DNA of 64,000 bases from Chondrus crispus. Lineage: Eukaryota; Rhodophyta; Florideophyceae; Gigartinales; Gigartinaceae. Shown here piece after piece: positions 11,283-21,599 of this stretch; the stretch's first letter is position 1; the number at the start of each line of letters is the position of its first letter. Location: positions 62,001-126,000 of the forward strand of contig NW_005178566.1 of NCBI RefSeq assembly GCF_000350225.1, read 5' to 3'. The notes under the pieces are model-generated. The model saw nothing but the letters and a program-made list of their open reading frames with translations, was not told the origin of the DNA and made no database searches. A program made the position numbers and the translations under genes.

Positions 11283-12050
11283 TTAGAGAACTTCACCAAT
11301 GGTAGTTTTGCTCTCGAGCGCGGCACTCGGGTGCGGTAGTAGTTCTGCCATTACTTGGCCTTTTTGCACCTTGACAGGGTACGTCCTAAAATTCGCAACG
11401 AGTAAACGAAATGACCTGCCAGGCTCAACCTGAACGACACCATTCGTGCACGTCAACCCGTGCATTTCGTACAACGACGAGTACGGCTGAACCACAACCA
11501 AGCCCGCCCTCTTTGAGGTGCATTCCACGACGCGTTGCGTCCCTGGCTCAATAGTCGTGGCTCTTGCCACGTTTACCTTAGGGGAAATTTGCTCCACCTT
11601 TCCATCATTCTCGTCCTCTCCCGGGACGAGCTTGTTCTTCCCTTTTCTCGTTGAGAACCGCCTAACTATCGGAACCTCCGAGAAATCCGCCAACTTAACC
11701 GTTTTATTCCTTGGATAAATTGCTTGCAAAAACCCGTCACAATAGTCCGCGCCTAGAATTAGCAGGACGGCTAGTTTTTCGCATACAATAAACACGGCTG
11801 CGGCCACAAATCTTCCGAGCCTCACAGGCATTCTAATTGTGTCGAGAGTCCGGAGTGGTCTATTGTTCGCGTCGTCAATATCTTGGGTCGGTCCGTAGGA
11901 CACTAGAGATTCCATTCCGGCCGGGAGTTCCGATTTTCGCACAAGGTTTGGTCCCGCGCCGGTGTCTAATACAGACAACACCCGGCTCATCAATCCGACT
12001 GTTGGTCCAATGTCCGCGTAAACTTTGTAGTTTTTTCGCGCAACAACCAA
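11283..12050 (-). CDS. pol: R1 aspartic protease domain
   Basis: A retroviral-type aspartic protease with VLDTGAGPNLVR (catalytic DTGA) about 30 residues into the frame and LLILGADYCDG (the ILG strand) further on. It would cleave Gag and Pol. The upstream sequence NYKVYADIG is shared with R4 (NYKVYADLG), so the domain begins slightly before the first Met of the frame. The region after the protease carries a conserved linker with EPGTQRVVECTS and KVQKGQVMAEL, also seen in R3 and R4. It ends at a stop before RT. Confidence 0.88.
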   Translation of the reverse strand: MVVARKNYKVYADIGPTVGLMSRVLSVLDTGAGPNLVRKSELPAGMESLVSYGPTQDIDDANNRPLRTLDTIRMPVRLGRFVAAAVFIVCEKLAVLLILGADYCDGFLQAIYPRNKTVKLADFSEVPIVRRFSTRKGKNKLVPGEDENDGKVEQISPKVNVARATTIEPGTQRVVECTSKRAGLVVVQPYSSLYEMHGLTCTNGVVQVEPGRSFRLLVANFRTYPVKVQKGQVMAELLPHPSAALESKTTIGEVL

Positions 12051-12320
12051 AATCTTCTCGGGACACTCCCTTCGCTTAACCCTGTACTAGGGTCTTTGAA
12101 CTTCTTCCAGCGGATGATCTCGGGCTCGGCTCAAAATTTTCTTGACTTGGGCTGGCCTTTTGGGCTTATCCACCAATCTAACAACCTTCTCATCGAGGCC
12201 TCTCTTCTTGCTAGAGACGGGGAACGGGACTGAGTCCCGGACGCAGTACGTTGAACCTGCGCCTCTCGTGACTCCCTCGAGATTCCCCTCTCTAGTTTCG
12301 CTGCGGCGTCGGGTTCCTTC

Positions 12321-14388
12321 TCACGTCCGACGACGCCGGCCCAGCGGCGGCCCTCGAAAGGGTTGGTTCGACCTCGGCGTTGAAGCACTCGGCGTGCTCG
12401 CCGTCAGCAAATCGAACCAACTCTTGACCTTCAGGTAACTCGTCGATGGTATCCCTAACCTCTCCATCGGAGACAACGCCTCATAATTTCCCAAAACTCG
12501 ATGCATTTCCCAGAGGGAAAGAATACACGTTGGCGCGGCGTGTCCCTTTTCATAACAATGATAGCACACCAGTTCGTGCTTCTTGACGGGGTATTGCGGC
12601 CTAGGTCCTCCACGGGCCGGCCTCCTTCCTTGATGTTGCGGCCTTCCCATCCAGCCTGCCCTTCGAAACGTTGTACCCTTGTCTCCCATCGGAATGCACG
12701 ACGCCGGCGTGTGACCGCGCCCCCGAAACATCATCACAGGATCCGTGGGCTCTGAAAACGACTCCGTCGTGTACGTGGGTGTCGGTAGAGTTGAAGACCC
12801 GCTTGCCCCGTAGTCCTCGTGTCCGTAGCCCTCCGATGGCTCAATAAAATTGTCTTCGGCTACCAGTGCTCCTGCGTACTGATTTTCGCTGTCTCCGTGC
12901 GCACAGCGTTCATCTGGCGCGGAAATTGGCTCGGATAAGTGGACGGCAGCGTGAATTTTACGACTGGGATAAGAAGCCCTCGGCTTCTTACCCGCCCTGA
13001 TCGTCGACGGCGTCTGAATCGTGACCTTCTTGGTCTTCTTGTCCTTAGTGCGGCTCGCCGAGCCATGCGCCTTCTCGTAATTAACTAGTCTCAAAAACGA
13101 AACGTCCCGATTGTCTTGTCCGTATTGAGATACCATCGGCTTGATACTCGAATGGAGTCCTTCAATAAACATCGTCGTTTGTTCTTCCATCGAATATACG
13201 TTTCCACATCGATTGCTCACGTCCGTCAGACGGATATAAAATTCCATCTCGTCTTCAGACGGTCTTTGCTGAACTTCTCGCAATGCGAGCACGGCTTGAC
13301 AGATCGCCTCGTCGGTTGCGAAACTCCTCAACAGCCACTGTACGGCCTCTGGCCAAAACGGACACCTTTCCGTGATGGGGCCCAGCCTTCTGAGACACCG
13401 AATTGTGCTGTCTAAAGGCGATGCCGCCTAGAAATTCGGGCAACAAGCGGATCGCTTGCCCCTCGTTCATTTCTTGAGTATCGAACTCTTGAACTAGTTT
13501 TGCCAAAAAATCCAACACGAGCACCCCGTCCTCACCTGTGAACGTGTTGTCCTTCTTCACCTTAGGCGGAATATCTCTCCTGATTTTTCGCACGGCGGTC
13601 CGCCAGGAACTTGACAAATATGTCTGCCGGTTCCGCAAGCGGTACGTTCGGTACGAAAGTAATTTCTTGAAGAGGTAGTTGGTCGGATTCAGCTCCTCCA
13701 ACTCCTCCCATCCCGGACCGCGTCGCGGTGCGACGTCCTCTGGCTCAGCGTTCTTGTGTCTCCGCGAGGCGGACGAAGTTATCCCGCCCCGTCTGGAGGT
13801 AGTTTTCTTGCCCTGGGAGATTCCTTTTCCTTCCCCTGAACGATGTTCGGAATCGCTGGCATGGTTCGACGAACCGTCATCACCATCTTCGGAAAGGCCA
13901 TTCGACTCGGTCATTGAGTCTAGGTCCTCCGGCTCGTCACTACAGTGACTCTTGCTCCTGCGTCGCAGATTCTTCTACGAAGTCTTCGACTTGGAACTCC
14001 GCTGTACCGCGGCCTTGTTCTTTTTCGATCGACAGTCGCCTTCTCGACCCGTTGGGAGCGGCTCTTGCCCGGCGACCTGTTCAAGGTCCTTGAGACGATG
14101 AGCGGCGCGGTCAAACTTGTCGTCGATACTGGCTTTAAATTTCCCGAAGGACTCCAAAGCTTGATTCGCGTCGCGCCTTGCGTCCTTGACTGAAATTTTC
14201 AACGAAGTTAGGACCTCCGGTTCCAGACCGTCGGTCGCATCACCTCGCTCCTCGACGATATCCACTCGAGTCGAAAGCTCTCCTAAAACGGTGTGGAACT
14301 CGGATGCTCGCAACTCCAGTTGCTTCCGGACGACGTCTAATTCAGCCTCCAGATTTTTCGTCATCTCTTGGCGAATTTCCTCACCCAT
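12321..14388 (-). pseudogene. gag: R1 gag (one in-frame stop, one frameshift)
   Basis: The N-terminal part (14388-13975) is charged and probably a coiled coil (EEIRQEMTKNLEAELDVV). It ends at an in-frame UAG at 13975-13977 and resumes in the same frame. The capsid region carries YRTYRLRNRQTYL and GEDGVLVLDFLAKLVQEF. A frameshift near 13400 leads to the frame holding ICQAVLALREVQQRP, MEEQTTMFIEGLHSSIKP, and the zinc knuckle CYHCYEKGHAAPTC (C-X2-C-X4-H-X4-C). The start is an ATG. It corresponds block by block to the intact R4 gag. From 12320 to 12051 the gag frame is disrupted and no protein can be followed. Confidence 0.82.
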
Positions 14389-14647
14389 CTTCTCGAACCT
14401 GTAGGATAAGTTATCTTTGTCGGCTTCAATCTCCGTCGGGATTTCTTGACCTTCGGGATCCGTGGTCGTATTGGCCTGGCTTCGGGTGCGACGACCTCGC
14501 GGGATCCTCGACGCCCTTGCCGATCCGCTCCTACTCGCCCCAGGACCGACGTCTGCGGGTGCGCTTGTCCATATAGCTCGTACGAGCGAACTTACACAAA
14601 AAAAGTGACAAACAAAAATAAAAAGATTCCGTTACCCAGACCACTTT

Positions 14648-14733
14648 TGTAGTGCAACTGCAGACCGAGGCTGTCGTCGACACAATTCTAGGTCGGGTTT
14701 GCTGTAGACAATTCTAGGTCGGGAGATCACTTT
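14648..14733 (-). repeat. R1 leader with primer-binding site and duplicated LTR-end/PBS module
   Basis: The PBS is at 14712-14729 (minus strand TGATCTCCCGACCTAGAA), four bases inside the 5' LTR. It is nearly identical to the PBS of R2 and R4, except for A at the third base of the expected TGG. Further in, TGTAGTGCAA (14648-14657) repeats the LTR terminus with the same CTTT spacer. It is preceded by a second PBS-like stretch at 14629-14643 with an intact TGG on the minus strand (TGGTCTGGGTAACGG). ACAATTCTAGGTCGGG occurs twice, at 14682-14697 and 14708-14723. The leader is thus a partial duplication of the LTR-PBS junction. Confidence 0.7.
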
Positions 14734-15777
14734 TGTAGTGCAATGTGCCTGGCAGGCCGCGAACGCAGTCCGACGGTCAAACAAAAAGAAGAAAAACAAC
14801 AACAGCAACAACCACTGCTGATGACACTCGCTACGGAGCGTTCGGGACTCCCTTTCCCCTTGCGTGGGCTTGCGGCTCACCGTAGCTCAAATCGGACGGG
14901 GGGGAGGTTAAGGAAAGATGCCCGGCCCGGAAGGATAATGGTGGTAGAGACTTGTGAAGACTTGAGCGCTCGACGAGTGCGGGTTGGGCTTGTATACGAG
15001 GATGTAACCGTGGTTCGCTGGATTGTAGGCCAATGCTTCACGAGCGTCTACAGCAACTTGTGTGTAATTCAAGGTCTTCGGCGGGGGCTTGTTCAGCACT
15101 ACCCCACGGGATCGTAACCGTGTAGCAACACTACTACCGACGTGTTGCTGATGGCTAAAAACACCCTCACTGGCGCGATCGCAATCGCGGTAGGCGGTAC
15201 CAACTCTGTCTTATACAGTAAGAACTTCCACGGAGTCGTCGTTACAACAGCCCTCCGACAGAACTTGAAACAGTAGCAGCGCTACGCACCGTGTTGCCCG
15301 ATGGCTAAAACACCTACATCGGATCGGTCGGAACCAACTCCAGTGGAACCAACACAACTAAGGGAAAAATAGAGGTAGAGATAGAAAAGAATACGGAAAT
15401 AAAGGAAAAAGAAAAGGGAACCCCCGAGCGCAAAGGATAACGTAATCTGTGGTAAAAGGGACCGTCTTGGGAAAGACGGACTTCGACCAAGGCGACATTC
15501 AACTCTGACAACTCCGGTTACCATTACTGACTTGGTGTTCAGAGGGCTAAGGTATATATTGCCCCGCCAGAGCCACTACAGTAGCTCGCGGCGCTAGATC
15601 CTAGATCTAATCTAGTGTCAGCAGAATTAATGCCAACTAATTAACTAAATAAAATAAAAAATTTAAATTTTAAACTCTGCAGTTATTCACAGGTGTGTCC
15701 CCCAACCTGGACTACTTTTCACATCCAAACATTTTCCTTTCTTTTCACCCCCCTTGTCAGGTGCGTATTGCACTACA
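14734..15777 (-). repeat. R1 5' LTR
   Basis: A long match to 1244-2283. Its ends are perfect 11-bp inverted repeats (TGTAGTGCAAT and ATTGCACTACA on the plus strand). A TATATAT core lies at 15553-15559 and would start minus-strand transcription of the element RNA. GATGGCTAAAA occurs twice internally, as in the other copy. Confidence 0.92.
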
Positions 15778-15782
15778 GCATT
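15778..15782. repeat. Target-site duplication of R1 (right copy, GCATT)
   Basis: It directly follows the right LTR and matches 1239-1243. It marks the point where R0 resumes. Confidence 0.9.
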
Positions 15783-16836
15783 TACTACGCGTATTGCTAT
15801 TCTTGTACAAGAGCAAGGATAACCCGACGGCCCCAGAATTGCTTCGCCAACGCTTCCATACTCGAATGGCACGCCCCGAAACCCGAGGTTGGTACAAGCG
15901 CAGGAACCAAGGGACAGCTCACGGTGCTCCTCGACATGATTTTCGCGAAACCCGTGCCCAACCCAGACGCAAGGATTGGGATACGAGAAACCGCGGCGTA
16001 AGGTTCAACCGGCCGGGTGGAGTCTACGTCACGACGCACGTCCCCGACGAGCACACAGCGCCTTCGCGAGATCACGAAAATGCAGGCTCCACGTCAAGTG
16101 AAGACCCGACCCCGGAAAACTTGCATGGTCAGGAGTGACGTGGCCCCACTTCCTGCCCCGCGATGTTTCCGGTCACTACAAGTCAAGTCACCCAGCTCTC
16201 GTGAACTCGAAACCCTATGGGTCCATTAGATTTTTTTCGCGTAAACAAGGTCACACGTCCACAAAGAACTTGGACGAACAGTATTCTAGATGTCCCCGTG
16301 TTGATTCTGAACCCCGCCGCATGATAGGTTTGACTCCTACAACTATCCCTCCGATATCGCGAAGTTATGCTACATTTCCCAAGCCAGAACATAGAACACC
16401 TCGACAAGGAGGAAAGTCACGTACGCGGCGATCACGACGCAAAAAAAGCAAAAATTGTCCCATCAGAAGGCCCTCAAGATTCTTCCAATCCGTCTCTTCT
16501 CTTCTCGCGATCTCGAATATCTTTACGAGGACGTATCATCCAGAGACAAATGGTCAGGTCGAGCGGTGCAACCGCACAATTCTCGCCATGTTCAGAAATT
16601 ACGTGAACGGGCATCAAGATGATTGGGATAAGTGCGCCACGGTTCTGACCTACGCATATAACAATCACGTGCACAGGACCACGGGAACCACTCCTTTCAT
16701 TCTCGTGCTTTTCCGACCTCCATCTCCATTTCACCTCGACCACTCCGCGGATAGTACCACCGCCCCGAGCAAGAGCCAACGTGAAGACTACCTCTGGAAA
16801 TTACACCGCGCAATCGAGAGTGCTCGCACGAGTCTC
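15783..16836 (+). pseudogene. R0 distal fragment: gag C-terminus fused to an integrase remnant
   Basis: Directly after the R1 duplication the gag of R0 resumes (YYAYC, then a basic Arg/Gly-rich tail such as RRKDWDTRNRGVRFNRPGG that resembles the R2 Gag tail). No protease, RT or RNase H follows. Instead an integrase C-terminal half appears from about 16500: RTYHPETNGQVERCNRTI with the catalytic Glu, AYNNHVHRTTGTTPFIL, and finally RAIESARTSL. The family normally continues into a basic segment (RYKRNFD in R1), but here the frame is cut at 16836, where the R2 LTR begins. A large internal deletion therefore removed most of pol. The stretch from about 16140 to 16480 encodes nothing I recognise. Confidence 0.7.
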
Positions 16837-17504
16837 TGTAGCATAACCCCCCGTGGGGGTTTATTTTAGATTAGATCAACTCAGAATCGGATCAGTTACT
16901 GTAAGGTTCGATGCTCTACAGTACCACCACGTGTACCCCCAAGTACAGGACACACGTGTACACGTGTAGGCGCGGAATCGAAGAGCGCACACACACGTGT
17001 ACTGTCAGCCCCGATGGCTGACAGTATAACAGTGTCGACCGACCGCTACAGTACGTCGCTACAGTACATCGGTAATGTACTATTATGATAGATTATTATG
17101 TACATTAAATATGGAGCGGACTGGCGGCGGGGAAGGGCGACAAGGACGGACTTGCCGACGACCGACCGCCTAGGGCCGACTCCCCGCTTATTCTAACCGC
17201 GCCCCTTCGCCTTCGCGCGCGTTAGACGACACCGAGCGCGGGTAGAGGACGCGCGACGCAAGCCCACGAGCCGGATCCACCTCCGCCCGTCGGTACTGGA
17301 TCGTTACTCAGTACCGCACGGTGGCGTCGAGGCGTCGATTCGCTCGCGCGTGCGCGCGTCCTCCCCCAATCCCGCTCTACTACGCTACCCGGGCCCGTGA
17401 TCCGGTTCCGTAGCGGGTGTCCGTCTTCCCTTGTCTTCTCCCTCTCGAGGGTCTCCGCAAGAACTGATTATACACCCCTCTCCGTTGGGGTTGTTTATAC
17501 TACA
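16837..17504 (+). repeat. R2 5' LTR (solo evidence: termini and PBS)
   Basis: It begins TGTAGCATAACC, ends TTTATACTACA, and its outer bases form inverted ends (TGTAG/CTACA) like the LTRs of R1 and R4. The PBS follows one base later. Length (668 bp) matches R4 (649) and R3 (674). It contains CACGTG boxes (about 16928-17000), repeated CTACAGTA motifs, and a perfect 10-bp inverted repeat at 17001-17010 and 17016-17025. No second LTR is present for comparison, so the left boundary is inferred. Confidence 0.75.
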
Positions 17505-17505
17505 G

Positions 17506-17523
17506 TGGTCTCCCGACCTAGAA
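17506..17523 (+). promoter_or_regulatory. R2 primer-binding site
   Basis: TGGTCTCCCGACCTAGAA starts one base after the LTR. TGG pairs with the CCA end of a tRNA. The same 18 bases, with two differences at most, form the PBS of R1 and R4. I could not name the tRNA from the sequence. Confidence 0.85.
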
Positions 17524-17577
17524 GACCCCGAGATTTTTCGAAGACTTTCTTTTTCCTCCCTGCCCGTACGCTTTGAG

Positions 17578-20150
17578 ATGAGTCAAGAATACGGTACCTC
17601 GATCCGGTCCGAACCGGCGGATTCGAGGGCGGCCGCTATGCACGCACCATCACCGCTGTTTGGCGACGGCGACGCTGGTCTCGGAGACCGCGAACCGTCG
17701 CCCGAGTCCCCCGAAGGACAAGCGGCTGCGATGTTCTATCGCATGGCTGACTACATCGAGGAAGTCCGTACTTCACGCCGTATAGACGTGACGGAAGCCG
17801 TCTACTCGCGATGTATGGACGAGCTCTGCTCCCTACGTGAAGGGAGGTTCGATCGAGTCAGCCAGTTCTTGGAGAATCTCCGAGCACTAGTCGACGAGTT
17901 TCACTCGCAACTGATGCTCATCGAAGACTCACGCCTCGCACAGCCTGTGCTACACGGGCAAGGTCGCCCTACGGAGTCGACCTCGACGAGACGTCCCGGC
18001 GATCGACCGTCCCCGTCCGCGGAACAGTTGGATGCGTTTGCGCACCTCTCAGCCGAGCTCAACGCTAAGCGAAAGCGTGCTCGTGACATGGAACGGACCA
18101 TGGCCGCAAGGCTGCCCGGTGCCCCCACGAGAGGGCCCGGTGGTGCCGTATCTCCGAGCGCCGTCGCTCCGGAAGGTTGGCGTCCGACTGACGCTGACAC
18201 CAGTCGGACTGCGGAAGGAAACCGTTCTCCGATGGGCACGAATCTCGCGTCCGAGACCCAAGCCTTGCCGCCTATCTCCGAAAGTAGGCGGCAAATGGAA
18301 TGCGTATCGTACGCAGACGTACAAGACCGTGGAGGAGCCGCTCGCGGATCTGGAGAACCCATGTTCTCCGTCGATTCCCGCTGGGGCGGCTACCCGCCAG
18401 CCGGTTACACCGTGCATCCAGATACAGTGGACGTCCGTACGCTACCCGTCACTGCCTTTCGCACGCTAGGTCCCGCCGAACCCGGGCTCGAGCCGGTGCA
18501 TACGATGATCCAAGAGATCAGCCCCGTCTCTGACTATCGTAAGTACCGCTTGGATAACACCTCGAGGCTCGTCACCTCGGGTGACGCGGGACGGATCGCG
18601 AAGCACGTACAACGCTGTCGTGGGATCCCTCCCACGATGCGTAGCTTCGACGGTACGGACCCGATCGAGCTGCTGCCGTTCTTGAAGGATATCCGGATAA
18701 CCTTCAACTCGCAACAACTTACCGAAGGTGTTGTGGTACGAGTCCTCGCGCACTTCCTAGAGCGCGACGCGGAGCGCCTGTATACGAGTTAGACGATGCG
18801 TGGCCTCCGCGCCGGCCCGCTCTACGACGACGTAAGCTGGCTGGGGCTCGCAAATCAATTCGTAAAACGCTACCTAACCGACGACGTGTTGGGTGAAGCG
18901 TACGAAGCCGTCGCTACGGCGAGGCCACAACCGCACGAGACGGAGAACACATTTGGAGACCGGCTAGAAATGGCGGCGTTCCGGTGCACGGCAGTGTTCT
19001 CCGAGCAGTCCCTCGCACACTACTTTGTGCGGGGGCTGGCACCCGCGACCCGCGCCGCAGTTTCCGAGACAGTCCAACGACTGCCAAGTAGCCAGAAGAC
19101 CGATCTTCTGACTATCCGCCGTATCGCAACGGCGGAAAGGGACAACTTACCGCGCTCGGCGTGGCTTACCTTTGCCGGATCCGAAACCGGCAGGGAAGAT
19201 GGGGCGGACTTCGAGGTCCGCCGCGACAAGTTCGCCCGCTTCAGCCCTCCACATCGGGAAGGATGAGTGGCAGGCCGACCCTGTCCTCATTACGCAAGGA
19301 GGAGGACCCGTGGGGGGGACGAACCCCCTCACCGATGTCGACCGGAACGACATCAAGTTACGCGACCGCCTTCGCGCACACTCCAAGAGTGGCAAGGGGT
19401 ACGGACCCTCGGGTCGCAGAGCTCGACATCTCGAGCCGAGAAGCAGGGGGCGCAGCGCCTCAAGTGCCCCTCCTCACCGATGAAGAGGCGCGGCATGCGG
19501 CGGCCTTCGCCTCAACGGACGGCAGTGAATACGTCTGCTGGCTGTGTCGTACGTACGGCCACGCCATGTACGCCTGCTCGTTCTTGTCACCGGAACAACA
19601 GATGTTCACGGCGTGCAGGAACTACCGCTACCAGATGAAGAGGCGCCCCGGGGCGTGCAACCTCCCCCGGCAGTCGGTCGGCGAGGGCCGTCCTTCGCGC
19701 CAAGGTTTCCCGAATCGATCGAGTGGGGGCGCACGCTTCGCCGCACGCGGGGGCGGGTACCGTCGGAACGAGCTCGATACTCGTGACCGACGCGACTTTC
19801 GCCAAGCGGATACTCGGTGCCCGCGCCAGAAATGGAGAGGAAACCGGGACCCATCTCGGCTTCTTCCAGGGGTACAGACCGCAATCATGTACCTCCAAGA
19901 TTGGGAAGAGGACCTGGATCCTCTGCCCGCTGACGAGCATGGAGAAGCCCCGACGTTGGCTGCTCCTCAACTGCTACAACGTCTGAACGTTGCAGCCCAA
20001 GTCCACGAAGTACCCGAGTACTTCGCGGAAGCTACCGGCTCGATGGTGAGGAGTCGTCCTCACACCTTCGACGGGAGGCGCGAAGCCACGCCCGCTGTCG
20101 ATTGCGGGGCGACCATTTTGGGTAGTTCCGATAGTACAAAAAACCCGTAA
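17578..20150 (+). pseudogene. gag: R2 gag (in-frame amber and frameshift)
   Basis: The first ATG after the PBS (MSQEYGTS) opens a frame to 18792, where UAG interrupts the capsid region (ERLYTS, stop, TMRGLR). The same frame resumes and runs to 19266 with DDVLGEAYEAVATARPQP and HYFVRGLAPATRAAV. The C-terminal part lies in a second frame (about 19280-20150) and carries the zinc knuckle CWLCRTYGHAMYAC followed by an Arg/Gly-rich tail. The start is chosen because upstream codons lie inside the LTR. The N-terminal third is acidic and Pro/Ser-rich. It would assemble into particles and bind RNA. Confidence 0.8.
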
Positions 20151-20286
20151 AGACGGCTACGCTCACGCGGTCGCGTGAGCCGTCTTCTTCCAGCTACCCA
20201 GACCCGTCACCTTCTGCCTTCGCAGGGACAGGGGTATACTTACCAATAATATTCCCGTCTGCCTCGCCAAAAGTCACCGAGACCCC

Positions 20287-21321
20287 GTGGGTCCGGCACC
20301 GACGACTATCCGTGACACAAACCCGGCTTCCGTAAGCCCGGCACGTGACCGCGAAGGAGAAGATGCCCTGACCATCGTTGGTCAGATGCCGCGGACCGAC
20401 CGTGAAGGCCACGGGGCTTCCGTAAGGCCCGTGCATGACAAGGAACGAAGGGCGTGCGCCGATGCAGCAAGCCCCGAAGAATCCACCGGACGACCGACGT
20501 CCGGTGGGCCGGGAAGAAGGCCCCGAAGGAAGGGCAAAAACCGTCGAAGGCGCCCGAAGCGCAACGACCCCGCCGCCCCGCCTCCCCCAAAGGTGGTCGA
20601 CGGCGTCATTTGCCTTCTGATGTCGAAGATCTACAACGTCCTCGGCTCGATAGCCACGGAGGTAAATGCCTTCAAGCTCGGCACGATCGCCGTTGATGCG
20701 TGCTCAGGGTATAACCTGGTGAGGAAGGCCGACCTTCCTCCCGATTGGACGCTGTACGTCGTACGAGGCGCACCACTGCCACGATTGGCGGGCGTGAATA
20801 GCAATCCGCTCAAGCTCTCAGCCGTCGTACGGCTGGCCGTGCGGTTGAAGAACACGACGTTCCGAATTCCGTTTGTCGTAGCGGACCAGTTCGCCGTGCT
20901 GGTCCTTTTCGGCACGGCCTTCATCGATACGCACGTCCGATGTATCGACATCGCGGCTCAACGGATGGAGCCGGGCCAAGGCGGCCCTGTGGCCATCGTC
21001 GACGGAAAAGGGGAGCCCACTCCCCGTACCAGGCGTAACGGACGCCAGACGAGACGGCCCGATGTACGGGAGGAAGCCCCGCAGGCGATCCGAATCGCCC
21101 GCTGGGTCACCATCCCCGCAATGTGGCAAGCCCGAGTGCGCGCCACAACCGCGGGAAGGGGCCTCGTATTCATGGAGCCGAAGCCGTCACTCCAACACCG
21201 ACATGGAGTGAGGCTAACGAACGGCGTCGTCGAGGTACTGCCGAATCAGACCTTCGACGTTCTCGTCCCGAACTTTTCGCGAACGGATAGGCGGCTTCCG
21301 AAGCACATCGTCGTAGGGTAG
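20287..21321 (+). pseudogene. pol: R2 protease region with altered active site
   Basis: The frame opens with a basic Lys/Arg-rich stretch. It then shows an aspartic-protease-like fold: IYNVLGSIATEV, IAVDACSGYNLVRKADLP, and FVVADQFAVLVLFGTAF. The position of the catalytic DTGA/DSGA (DTGAGPNLVR in R1, DTGAGSNFVR in R4) reads DACSGYNLVR, so the Thr-Gly of the active site is lost. The downstream linker (ITIPAMWQARVRAT and RLPKHIVVG) matches R3 and R4. It is probably inactive. The 130 bases before it hold nothing I recognise. Confidence 0.75.
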
Positions 21322-21599
21322 GCGACGCCCAACCCCTTTGCGATAGTGACGCCCGAATGTCGCGTCGCCCAGGGGGTCGCACACGCGCTACACCTGACCG
21401 ACTTGACCGATCAAGTCGGGAAGGCAAGAGCTGGACGACCAAGCTCCGATGAGCTAGGGACCGTTAGGAGGACACAGGTGGGGACGGACGACCGGCCATC
21501 TAGAGACCAACCGACGGCGGGAGGCACCGTAAGCCCCCAGAAAAAGGATCCCAAAAATCCAGCGACGGACTGGGAAAAGAGGTGGACTTGTCATACATC

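Larger units (their letters stand above)
1244..15777 (-). mobile_element. R1: complete-length Ty3/gypsy chromovirus with antisense extra ORF
   Basis: A 14.5 kb element bounded by LTRs of 1040 and 1044 bp and a GCATT target duplication, inserted in the gag of R0. Reading on the minus strand the order is 5' LTR, primer-binding site, gag, protease, RT, RNase H, integrase, chromodomain, about 3.5 kb without sense coding, a large ORF on the opposite strand, polypurine tract, 3' LTR. The order PR-RT-RH-IN-CHD identifies a Ty3/gypsy chromovirus. The LTRs differ at scattered sites along their length, so R1 is older than R4 or R6. Gag and pol carry several stops and frameshifts, so R1 is not autonomous as assembled. 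It is unusually long for a chromovirus because of the antisense ORF and the long non-coding region. Confidence 0.93.

Noticed and set aside
18049..18417. Overlapping minus-strand ORFs across R2 gag
   Set aside because: Shadows of gag in a GC-rich region.
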